A DNA stretch of 47,967 nt. Source: an uncultured Oscillospiraceae bacterium. GTDB taxonomy: Bacteria > Bacillota > Clostridia > Oscillospirales > Oscillospiraceae. Below, piece by piece: positions 34,917-41,993 of the stretch; position 1 is the stretch's first letter, and every line of letters starts with the position of its first letter. The notes beneath the pieces were generated by a model. That model was given only the letters and a program-made list of their open reading frames with translations. It made no database searches and was not told the origin of the DNA. A program made the position numbers and the translations under genes. The DNA is taken from positions 1 to 47,967 of the forward strand of contig CAKUAM010000005.1 in NCBI GenBank assembly GCA_934636305.1. The letters run 5' to 3'.

Positions 34917-35189
34917 GCCTGGAAGTCCAATGCGAATCCGTACTGCGTAACAGATCTTATCCGCAGTATGGATTTATTGCAGTGATTAAACTGCAACGGC
35001 TATCAGATCTGATTCCGAAATGACGGGCGGCGCGTAGTAAGACTCCGGTGAGGTGTGTTGGTGCGATATGAGTGCTGACAAAGTTGTTTTTCACCTAAAT
35101 TCAGTGGCGAGAGGCACCAAACGTTTCCCAAGCGCCCCTTTTCTTCCCCATCTTTTCCGGCAAGGCGGAAAAGATGGGGCCGCCGGAGG
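34917..35189 (+). repeat. Dispersed structured repeat, copy C
   Basis: Full-length copy of about 273 bp in the same orientation as copy A. Internal stems: TACTGCG/CGCAGTA (34941-34947, 34962-34968), TTGCAG/CTGCAA (34977-34982, 34991-34996), palindrome ATCAGATCTGAT (35002-35013), and the closing 14-bp stem CCCCATCTTTTCCG (35146-35159 with 35166-35179). It sits in the convergent gap between iscU and the MocR-like gene. Confidence 0.85.
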
Positions 35190-35235
35190 CCTCCCATCTG
35201 TCGACACAGCAAATACAGTAAGGAAAGTGAAAAGT

Positions 35236-35272
35236 GCAGTCACAGTATTTTACGCTTTTGTGACTGCTTTTT
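35236..35272. terminator. Hairpin between repeat C and the MocR-like gene
   Basis: Stem GCAGTCAC / GTGACTGC (35236-35243, 35260-35267), loop of 16, followed on the plus strand by TTTTTAC. On the minus strand the tail is ACTTTTCAC. It probably ends transcription of the 39.3-35.3 kb operon and may work both ways. Confidence 0.5.
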
Positions 35273-35292
35273 ACATTCTTGATGAAGGAATT

Positions 35293-36381
35293 TTATTTGT
35301 TTCTGTTTTGCCTTCGCAGGCGATTGAGGTGCCGCTCGAAATATCCCCGATCGATGAAACGTGCCAGCACATACTGATCGAACAGCGGGACCGAGCACGA
35401 ATAAAACCCGAGCTTTTCCCGATAGTATGCGGCCAGCGCCTCTGGCAGCACCATGTAGCCCATACGCATGGACGGCGCAAGAGAGTGCGAAAATGTATTG
35501 ACATAGATGACGCAGCCGCTGCGGTCCATGGAGTAGAGCGTCTGCAGCGGCTTTTTGTTTTCCGAAAACTCCGAGTCAAAGTCATCCTCCACCAGAATGG
35601 CCTTGCGTGACGCGGCCCAGGCGAGATATTCGCTGCGCTTGGCGGCGGAGGTCGTTACGCCGGAGGGGAAGCTGTGAAACGGCGTGATATGCAGCACAGA
35701 GGCCTGTGTCGCGGCCAGTGCATCTGCCCGAATGCCGTCGTTGCCCAGTGGCAGCAGGTCGCACTGCGCGCCGTTGGCGCGGTAAACCTGACGGATTTTT
35801 TCATAGCCGGGATCCTCCAGCCCATACAGGCGGTCGCGGCCGAGCAGCTGCACGATCAGTCCATACAGATATTCTGCGCCGGAGCCGATGATGATCTGCT
35901 CCGGCTGCGCCAGCATCCCGCGGTAGCGCAGCAGATAGCCGGCAATTGCATTGCGCAGCTCCGCGCAGCCGTAATGCGGCGGCTTTTCCAGAAGCCTTGT
36001 GCCGCAGTCCGCAATAACCTCCCGCATGAGCTTTGTGAGCGCAGAATACCGGAACCCATAGCCCTCCTGTGCGGCAGCGGGCTGCGGCGCATCGGAGAGC
36101 AGGCAAAGCCGCGGCGCGGCTGCGCCGGCAGACGGCAGCTGTGAGAGCCGGCAGACGTAATAGCCGCTGCGCGGCTTTGCCGCCAGATACCCTTCCTCCA
36201 CAAGCTGCTCATACGCGCCGGAGACGGTCACGACGCTGACATGCAGGTGCTCCGCCAGGGCGCGCTTGGATGGCAGCTTCTGGCCGGGCAGGAGCTCTGC
36301 GTGCAGAATATCCTCCCGGATGCAGGTGTACAGCTGATAATATTTTGGCTGCCCGGCAGCCTGCAGATCGTATGTCAGCAT
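35293..36381 (-). CDS. MocR-like regulator (GntR winged helix plus aminotransferase-like domain), C-terminally truncated
   Basis: A 362-residue protein. The N-terminal GntR winged helix (KYYQLYTCIREDILHAELLP, then SKRALAEHLHVSVVTVSGAY) is joined to a class I aminotransferase fold (IIIGSGAEYLYGL; LVEDDFDSEF with the usual PLP-binding Asp). Typical MocR proteins are 450-500 residues and carry the PLP lysine in an FSK motif; here the corresponding block is NTFSHSLAPSMRMGY, with His in place of Lys, and the chain stops at RHLNRLRRQNRNK, about 90 residues early. PLP cannot form the normal Schiff base. It lies 6 bp after the DUF2804 gene, in the same operon, and may still bind DNA. Confidence 0.8.
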   Translation of the reverse strand: MLTYDLQAAGQPKYYQLYTCIREDILHAELLPGQKLPSKRALAEHLHVSVVTVSGAYEQLVEEGYLAAKPRSGYYVCRLSQLPSAGAAAPRLCLLSDAPQPAAAQEGYGFRYSALTKLMREVIADCGTRLLEKPPHYGCAELRNAIAGYLLRYRGMLAQPEQIIIGSGAEYLYGLIVQLLGRDRLYGLEDPGYEKIRQVYRANGAQCDLLPLGNDGIRADALAATQASVLHITPFHSFPSGVTTSAAKRSEYLAWAASRKAILVEDDFDSEFSENKKPLQTLYSMDRSGCVIYVNTFSHSLAPSMRMGYMVLPEALAAYYREKLGFYSCSVPLFDQYVLARFIDRGYFERHLNRLRRQNRNK

Positions 36382-36387
36382 CTGCGC

Positions 36388-37425
36388 TTACCACTTGTTT
36401 TCAACTTTTTCCGCAAAGCCGAAAAAGTCCCGTACGGGCAGCACTGTGCCGTCATCGAGCGTAATGCGCCCCGTGAAATGACCGAAAACCTGATGCTGGT
36501 CGGATAAAATCACGCCCGCGCTTAATAATGCGCTGCGGTCAAGAACAGGCGTGAAGTTCATATAGAATCGGTTATCGTCACTCGTGAACACCCAGGGCTT
36601 CATATAGTCCTCAAAGCCGTCGGCGTCGAGCGGGATTTCGAAGGTTACTTCGCCGAGCTTGTGAATCCGTCCGTCATAAAACAGCACATTTTCTGTCGCT
36701 GCGCCGGTATTGCCGAATCCATAGCCAATGTTCCAGCCGAACGGCACGCCATCAAGCTCGCCGGAGGCGCTGCCCCAGTACCAGGTGTTGTGATACGTCC
36801 ACACGCCGCGCCCCCAGTCGAGCACAGCGAAGAATTTGTCCCTCGTAAGATCATAATGCTTGCCGCCAAGCTCAATCCAGCCTTCGGCGCGCATGCAGTT
36901 GATCTTCTGGTTGTAATAAAAATGGCCCGGCTTGTCAAACGGCGTGGCAATGACCATGCTTTCCTCCGGCGCGTCTGTCAATGAGACAATGCCCTCAATG
37001 GCATCCTTGCCCAGAAATTTATCCATGTGGAACGAGAGCTTGCGCGCGCCGTCCTCGTGGTAAAACGCCATGGCGTAGCCGCCCTTTGCAATTTCCGATG
37101 CGCCGTCTGCTGAGGATTCCGGCAGATGCGTCCTGCCGAGCGGCAGCGCGCGCATGCGGCTGGTGGTTTTTTCCCACTTCTCATCGAAATTCAGAAAGGA
37201 GATAGAGTCGAGGCCCATATACCCGTTGTCGGCGATGGTGAGGGCCAGACCGATGTGCCCGTCGGTGATGAGATAATAGTCCCATTCCTTGATCCGCATG
37301 GCACTGGCCCGGATATCTGCGCGGTGGTAGACCGGCAGAAGCGAGCGTGCCCAGCCGGGCTCAAGCAGATTGCCGTCGGAGCCAAGAAGGGGGCCGGGGG
37401 TTGTGATCTCATGCTGCTGTCTCAT
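36388..37425 (-). CDS. DUF2804 family protein
   Basis: A 345-residue protein with the family N-terminus (QHEITTPGPLLGSDGNLLEP, followed by GWARSLLPVY) and conserved ILDWGRGVWTYHNTWYWGSA and GYGFGNTGAATENVLFYDG blocks. The fold is thought to be beta-rich and lipocalin-like; no activity is known. There is no signal peptide. It overlaps the preceding hydrolase gene by 4 nt and precedes the MocR-like gene by 6 bp, so the four genes of this unit probably serve one process. Confidence 0.85.
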   Translation of the reverse strand: MRQQHEITTPGPLLGSDGNLLEPGWARSLLPVYHRADIRASAMRIKEWDYYLITDGHIGLALTIADNGYMGLDSISFLNFDEKWEKTTSRMRALPLGRTHLPESSADGASEIAKGGYAMAFYHEDGARKLSFHMDKFLGKDAIEGIVSLTDAPEESMVIATPFDKPGHFYYNQKINCMRAEGWIELGGKHYDLTRDKFFAVLDWGRGVWTYHNTWYWGSASGELDGVPFGWNIGYGFGNTGAATENVLFYDGRIHKLGEVTFEIPLDADGFEDYMKPWVFTSDDNRFYMNFTPVLDRSALLSAGVILSDQHQVFGHFTGRITLDDGTVLPVRDFFGFAEKVENKW

Positions 37426-38372
37426 GTGTGTTCCTCCTTTGTTGTATGCTGCTGCAGAAAGGCAGCCAGAGCTGCCTGTACACGTGTGCGGTCAACCAGA
37501 TAGCTGCAGCCGTGATCGGCACCGTCCACCAGCACAAGCTCCTTTTGGGATGCGCAGGCGTCATAGGCCTGTTGGGACATGCAGGCGGGGACAAAGCTGT
37601 CAGATGTGCCGTGGATCAACAGAACCGGGAGCGTCGCTGCGGCGAGCGCCTGTGTGGTGGAGGCCTCCTTCAGCGAAAAACCGGCAAACAGTGTGGTGAA
37701 GATGTTTACAAATGCCAGAAGCGGCGCGGCGGGCAGCCATTTGCAGTGCGCATGCAGGACACTTTTCATGATCTCGGCCGGGGAGGTGAAGCCGCAGTCG
37801 GCGATGATTCCCCGCACGGACGCGGGCAGCTTCAGTCCGGCGGCCATCAGGACAGACGTTGCGCCCATGGACAGTCCGCCGAGAAACAGCGGGTGCTCCG
37901 GGCCAAAGTGCATGGCGGCATACTCCGCCCATGTGACTGCGTCGTGCCGTTCCCGCACGCCGAAGGCGATATAGGTGCCCTCGGACTGGCCGTGCGCGCG
38001 CTGATCGACGACGAGCAGATTATAGCCGAGGCTATAGTAGTACGGCAGGGAAATGGAAAAGTCGACGGGCCAGCCGGAGCGATAGCCGTGGAACAGCAGG
38101 AGCGTACCTTTGGCGTTCGGCTGCTGCAGCAGCTGCCCGTGCAGGCGCAGATCATCATAGCTGCGCAGGTAGATATCCTCCGCGCCGCCCTGTCGGATCA
38201 GGCTGATTCCTGCAAGCACCTCGTCCTGATAGGCAGCAAGGCGCGAATGCGCAATCCAGTCAGGATCTGTCATATCCGGCTGCCGGTGACGCACGCAGAT
38301 ATAATACAGCAGGCCAAGGCCCGCGAGAATCAGCACCAGCAGCACGGCGAGAACAATCCAGAGTACGATCAT
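37422..38372 (-). CDS. Membrane-anchored alpha/beta hydrolase
   Basis: A 316-residue protein with an N-terminal membrane anchor (MIVLWIVLAVLLVLILAGLG) and an alpha/beta hydrolase domain: LLLFHGYRSG, DQRAHGQSEG, nucleophile elbow FLGGLSMGATS, LLIHGTSDSFVP (Asp) and VDGADHGCSY (His). It resembles the YqkD/YqiK-like serine hydrolases of Firmicutes. The start is the ATG at 38372, which overlaps the PAP2 stop as ATGA; a longer frame extends into that gene and is rejected. The hydrolase domain probably faces outside. Confidence 0.87.
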   Translation of the reverse strand: MIVLWIVLAVLLVLILAGLGLLYYICVRHRQPDMTDPDWIAHSRLAAYQDEVLAGISLIRQGGAEDIYLRSYDDLRLHGQLLQQPNAKGTLLLFHGYRSGWPVDFSISLPYYYSLGYNLLVVDQRAHGQSEGTYIAFGVRERHDAVTWAEYAAMHFGPEHPLFLGGLSMGATSVLMAAGLKLPASVRGIIADCGFTSPAEIMKSVLHAHCKWLPAAPLLAFVNIFTTLFAGFSLKEASTTQALAAATLPVLLIHGTSDSFVPACMSQQAYDACASQKELVLVDGADHGCSYLVDRTRVQAALAAFLQQHTTKEEHT

Positions 38373-39310
38373 GCTTTTTGCCCTTTCTTTCCGATTTTCT
38401 GAAACCATGGGAAGCTCAGCGGCCATACAATGCCCGCGAACAGAACGATGAGGAAATAGCGCACGGCGCTTTCAATCTGGGAGCCGGCAAAAACCGCACG
38501 CAGCACGGGCTTGAGCCCGGCGCGGAGTGCGAGGATCAGAGCCAGCCCCAGAACAAGCTTCAGAACCTGTCCCCAGAAGGGCGCGGACACATCAAAATGC
38601 AGTTTCTTTTCATCCACAAAGTAAGCCACCAGAAAGCCCAGCAGCGCACCGAGCATGGTATAGGCGTTTTTCAGACCATTTGTGAGGTTTGCAAGATCCT
38701 CACTGCCGGCAGGCCAGTCGCAGCGTGCGAGGCTGCCGGCGTAAAGCGTAAAGGCAAGACCGAGCGCGGCTGCCCCAAGCAGCAGCCAGGGCGCCGCCTT
38801 GCGTGTGGTCTGCTCTGTCCGGAACGCGGGATAAAGCGCTGCGGCCAGCACCAACGCCAGCAGGAATGCAGTGCCGACATCCAGCGGCGTATGTACGCCC
38901 AGATACATGCGGGAAAACGGCACCAGCAGCATCAGCACGACGCAGACGATACGCACGGTGCGCTCCTTGCGGCAGGCAAAGATGGCGGCTGTCGTGCCGA
39001 CAATATTCTGCGTGTGGCCCGAGGGGAAGGAATAGCCGGTGGCGCCGGCGCGCGCGGATTCGACAATCTGGAACTGCGGGTCAAGCACCCACGGGCGGGG
39101 GATGCGGAACGCAAGCTTCAGAAACTGATTACAGATGGTGCCGAAGGCCCCGACGAGAAAGACATAATAGCCCTGCCGCTTGTTTACACACCAGAAGATC
39201 AGCAGCGCCGCGGCCATGAATGCAACCTCAGAGCCGAGATACGTGATGCCGGACATCAGCGCATCAAGAAAACCGCATCGGATGGATGCAAGCGAACGAA
39301 GAATCTCCAT
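38369..39310 (-). CDS. PAP2 superfamily membrane phosphatase
   Basis: A 313-residue membrane protein with about eight hydrophobic segments. All three PAP2 motifs are present: KLAFRIPRPW (KxxxxxxRP), YSFPSGHTQN (PSGH) and SRMYLGVHTPLD (SRxxxxxHxxxD). The family removes phosphate from lipid phosphates such as undecaprenyl pyrophosphate or phosphatidate. The active site should face the outer side of the membrane. It is first in a four-gene operon with a hydrolase, DUF2804 and a MocR-like regulator. Confidence 0.92.
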   Translation of the reverse strand: MEILRSLASIRCGFLDALMSGITYLGSEVAFMAAALLIFWCVNKRQGYYVFLVGAFGTICNQFLKLAFRIPRPWVLDPQFQIVESARAGATGYSFPSGHTQNIVGTTAAIFACRKERTVRIVCVVLMLLVPFSRMYLGVHTPLDVGTAFLLALVLAAALYPAFRTEQTTRKAAPWLLLGAAALGLAFTLYAGSLARCDWPAGSEDLANLTNGLKNAYTMLGALLGFLVAYFVDEKKLHFDVSAPFWGQVLKLVLGLALILALRAGLKPVLRAVFAGSQIESAVRYFLIVLFAGIVWPLSFPWFQKIGKKGQKA

Positions 39311-39355
39311 AAATGCCTCCCGGACAGCGTCAGGCGACGCGAATACTCTAGGAGC

Positions 39356-39384
39356 AGTATATCATCAATTGCGCCGCTTGCCAA
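39356..39384 (-). promoter_or_regulatory. Promoter of the PAP2-hydrolase-DUF2804-MocR operon
   Basis: On the minus strand TTGGCA (39379-39384), 17 bp, TATACT (39356-39361), 45 bp upstream of the PAP2 start. The leader holds a small GCGTC/GACGC hairpin. Confidence 0.6.
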
Positions 39385-39398
39385 GAGGGACACAGTGC

Positions 39399-39427
39399 TT
39401 GCATTTTATGTGAAATCTATATATAGT
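39399..39427 (+). promoter_or_regulatory. Promoter of the TIGR04255 gene
   Basis: TTGCAT (39399-39404), 17 bp, TATAGT (39422-39427), 48 bp upstream of the start codon; divergent from the PAP2 promoter. Confidence 0.6.
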
Positions 39428-39475
39428 ATAAAAAACAGCGCGTTTTTTAATCGGACAGGAAAGGTGTGCGAAGAT

Positions 39476-40261
39476 ATGTTTTCAGATGCAGAGCGTGTGA
39501 TCTATGCCAAACGGCAGCTGCTGGAGGTGATCTGCCAGCTGCGGTTCCCGGATATTTTGAAAATCGAATCAGCGGAGCCGGCCGGCTTTCAGGATCTGAT
39601 CCGGCAGAGCTACCCGCAGTACGAAAAGAAAATTGAGCAGCTGCCGCCGCAGGTGGTAAACGGAAAGCCTGTACCGCAGGGGACAGTCAATAACTATCAG
39701 TTCATATCCGCCGACGGACAGTGGAAGGTGAGCCTGACCAAGAGCTTCGTTGCCCTTTCCACGCACGGCTATGTGCGCTGGGAGGAATTTGCCCAGCGGC
39801 TGGACAAAATTCTGGCGTCGTTTATTGAGCTCTATCAGCCGTCGTGGTTTACCCGCGTCGGTCTGCGCTACGTCAACGCGTTCCGGCGCGAGGCGCTGGG
39901 GCTGGAGGGCTGCCTCTGGAAGGAACTGATTACGCCGGGCTTTCTGGGGCTGATGGCCGATGAGGATGCGCAGGAGAGTGCGTTCTTAAAGGATGAGCAG
40001 ACCGCGACGCTGCAGATGCCGGGCGGGGCCAAGGCCAATGTGAAGTCCGGGCCGGGGCTTCTGCGCAAGGTAAACAACCGTACGCGCGAAACAAGCGAGG
40101 AGCGGGTGTTCATGCTGGATCTGGATCTGTATATGGACAGCAGGATTGAGCTTGGCCAGGCGGTGCCGGCCCTCAATATCGTGCATGAAAATGCAGGCAG
40201 CCTGTTCCGTGCGGCAATCACGCAGACGCTCAGTGACGCCATGGAGCCGGAAAGAGCCTGA
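39476..40261 (+). CDS. TIGR04255 family protein
   Basis: A 261-residue soluble protein starting MFSDAERVIYAKRQLLEVIC, followed by QLRFPDILKI and the family's VGLRYVNAF and DLDLYM...ALNIVHENAGSLFRAAIT blocks. The family is scattered across bacteria with no known function. The ATG at 39476 is chosen by family start and AGGAAAGG upstream (12 nt, rather far; a GTG four codons earlier is possible). It is a single-gene unit with its own promoter and terminator. Confidence 0.85.
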   Translation: MFSDAERVIYAKRQLLEVICQLRFPDILKIESAEPAGFQDLIRQSYPQYEKKIEQLPPQVVNGKPVPQGTVNNYQFISADGQWKVSLTKSFVALSTHGYVRWEEFAQRLDKILASFIELYQPSWFTRVGLRYVNAFRREALGLEGCLWKELITPGFLGLMADEDAQESAFLKDEQTATLQMPGGAKANVKSGPGLLRKVNNRTRETSEERVFMLDLDLYMDSRIELGQAVPALNIVHENAGSLFRAAITQTLSDAMEPERA

Positions 40262-40272
40262 AATACTGACAG

Positions 40273-40309
40273 AAAAACTCCGTACAGCCCTGTGCTGTAC
40301 GGAGTTTTT
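40273..40309 (+). terminator. Terminator of the TIGR04255 gene
   Basis: Perfect 15-bp stem AAAAACTCCGTACAG / CTGTACGGAGTTTTT with a 7-nt loop, ending in five T residues, 11 bp after the stop codon. Confidence 0.9.
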
Positions 40310-40340
40310 GCATAAAAAAGCAGCAGGGCCAAGGTTTTTC

Positions 40341-40369
40341 TTGACAAATGCGCACGCAGTCTGTAAGTT
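40341..40369 (+). promoter_or_regulatory. Promoter of the AbrB-like/PLP enzyme/EamA operon
   Basis: TTGACA (40341-40346), 17 bp, TAAGTT (40364-40369), 39 bp upstream of the AbrB-like start. The imperfect dyad around GTAAGTTATACAAG overlaps the -10 and could be bound by the encoded AbrB-like protein. Confidence 0.55.
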
Positions 40370-40408
40370 ATACAAGTATGATTTTTATCCCGAAAAGGAG
40401 GCCACCGT

Positions 40409-40663
40409 ATGGCAGGCGGCAAGCATATTCTCGGCAAGGCGAAGCGGCATATTTTCGGCACGGCCAAGGTCGGCGAGAAGGGGCAGATTGTGATTCCAAA
40501 GGAGGCGCGGACGATCTTTCAGGTCAAGCCCGGCGATACACTTCTGATCCTCGGGGACGAGGAAACCGGCATCATTGTGACAAAGCCGGATGTGCTGCGC
40601 GATGCGGCGATCGAAATCTTTGGGAAAATGGAGAATGGCAATGGAACTGATGAACTTGTATGA
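40409..40663 (+). CDS. AbrB/SpoVT-type DNA-binding protein
   Basis: An 84-residue protein with one swapped-hairpin AbrB domain (TAKVGEKGQIVIPKEARTIF, then QVKPGDTLLILGDEETGIIV) after a basic 18-residue N-terminus (GKHILGKAKRHIFG). AbrB-type proteins bind DNA as dimers or tetramers. The site AAAAGGAGG precedes its ATG. It overlaps the next gene by 23 nt, so it probably autoregulates this operon. It is not paired with a toxin gene. Confidence 0.85.
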   Translation: MAGGKHILGKAKRHIFGTAKVGEKGQIVIPKEARTIFQVKPGDTLLILGDEETGIIVTKPDVLRDAAIEIFGKMENGNGTDELV

Positions 40664-41927
40664 GACGCTCGGCGTCAGCCGCGCGGTATACGCATATGGC
40701 GAGCGGATTCTGAGAGAGCTGCGGCCCCGCTTTGACGAGATCGACCAGACCGCAGAATATAACCAGGCAAAGGTCCTTGCGGCGATGCAGAAAAACAAGC
40801 TGTCTGCGGGCTGCTTCGCCGCAACGACGGGCTATGGCTATGACGACATGGGCAGAGAGGTGCTGGAAAAGGTCTATGCCGATTGTTTCGGCACCGAGGC
40901 GGCACTGGTCCGGCCGCAGATCACCTGCGGTACGCATGCGCTGGCCTGTGCGCTGTCGGCCAATCTGCTGCCGGGCGATGAGCTGCTGAGCCCGAACGGC
41001 GCGCCGTATGACACGCTGGAGGAGGTCATCGGGATCCGGCCCTCCAAGTGCTCACTGATGGAGTACGGCGTCAGGTACAAGCAGGTTGACCTGCGGCCGG
41101 ACGGCACCTTTGACTATGAGGCCATCCGCGCGGCGATCGGGGAAAAGACGAAGCTTGTTACCATCCAGCGCTCCAAGGGCTATGCGACGCGCCCGTCGTT
41201 TTCCGTGCAGAAGATCGGAGAGCTGATTGCGTTCTGCAAGTCCTGCAAGCCGGATATCCTCTGCATGGTGGATAACTGCTACGGTGAGTTTGTGGAGACG
41301 GTGGAGCCGTCCAATTTTGGCGCGGATATGATTGTCGGCAGCCTCATCAAAAATCCGGGCGGCGGCCTGGCCCCCATCGGCGGCTATATCTGCGGCACGG
41401 CAGACTGCGTCGAGCGCTGCGCCTACCGGCTTTCTGCACCGGGCCTGGGGCAGGAGGTCGGCGCTAACCTGGGGCTGCTGCCAAGTCTGTACGAGGGCTT
41501 CTTCCTGGCGCCGAACGTGGTTTCCGGCGCGCTCAAGGGCGCGATTTTCGCTGCAAACGTCTATGAGCGGCTGGGCTTCCGCGTGGTGCCGAACAGCACG
41601 GAATCACGCCATGACATCATTCAGGCGGTAGAGCTAGGCTCGGCAGAGGCCATGCTGGCGTTCTGCCGCGGCATTCAGGCGGCAGCCCCGGTCGACAGCT
41701 ATGTGACCCCCGTGCCGTGGGCCATGCCGGGCTATGACGCGGAGGTCGTGATGGCTGCCGGCGCCTTCATTCAGGGCTCGTCGATTGAGCTCTCGGCAGA
41801 CGGCCCGATCCGCCCGCCGTATGCGGTGTATTTCCAGGGCGGCCTGACATGGTACCATGCCAAGCTCGGCATTCTCATGAGCCTGCAGAAGCTTGTGGAT
41901 GCCGGCCTTGCCAGGCTGCCGGAGTAA
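40641..41927 (+). CDS. Methionine gamma-lyase-like PLP enzyme ('aluminum resistance' family)
   Basis: A 428-residue PLP enzyme of the Met_gamma_lyase/YnbB family. Conserved blocks are FAATTGYGYDDMGRE, RPQITCGTHALA, VDNCYGEF (Asp211) and GSLIKNPGGGLAPIGGYI, where Lys237 is the probable PLP lysine. It is related to Cys/Met metabolism enzymes, but the reaction is not established. The ATG at 40641 is preferred because GGAG lies 7 nt upstream; the ATG at 40635 is too close. It starts inside the AbrB-like gene. Confidence 0.88.
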   Translation: MELMNLYETLGVSRAVYAYGERILRELRPRFDEIDQTAEYNQAKVLAAMQKNKLSAGCFAATTGYGYDDMGREVLEKVYADCFGTEAALVRPQITCGTHALACALSANLLPGDELLSPNGAPYDTLEEVIGIRPSKCSLMEYGVRYKQVDLRPDGTFDYEAIRAAIGEKTKLVTIQRSKGYATRPSFSVQKIGELIAFCKSCKPDILCMVDNCYGEFVETVEPSNFGADMIVGSLIKNPGGGLAPIGGYICGTADCVERCAYRLSAPGLGQEVGANLGLLPSLYEGFFLAPNVVSGALKGAIFAANVYERLGFRVVPNSTESRHDIIQAVELGSAEAMLAFCRGIQAAAPVDSYVTPVPWAMPGYDAEVVMAAGAFIQGSSIELSADGPIRPPYAVYFQGGLTWYHAKLGILMSLQKLVDAGLARLPE

Positions 41928-41993
41928 ACACGGCCGCAGAAATCAGAGATTACAGAAAGGAAACCGGCATGCAGATGCCGGAAAAAGAGAACA

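Noticed and set aside
25452..35189. Repeat copies as insertion sequences or MITEs
   Set aside because: No transposase, no terminal inverted repeats spanning a whole copy and no target duplication could be recognised, so only 'repeat' is claimed.
25435..35212. Short minus-strand frames over the repeats (for example 29636-30067, 34706-34996, 35003-35212)
   Set aside because: Some share protein-like text such as TQYGFA, but the frames shift or stop differently in each copy and have no ribosome sites; the similarity comes from the DNA repeat.
38378..39475. N-terminal extension of the TIGR04255 gene across the PAP2 gene
   Set aside because: The frame is open by chance opposite PAP2; the promoter at 39399-39427 and family start place the true start at 39476.
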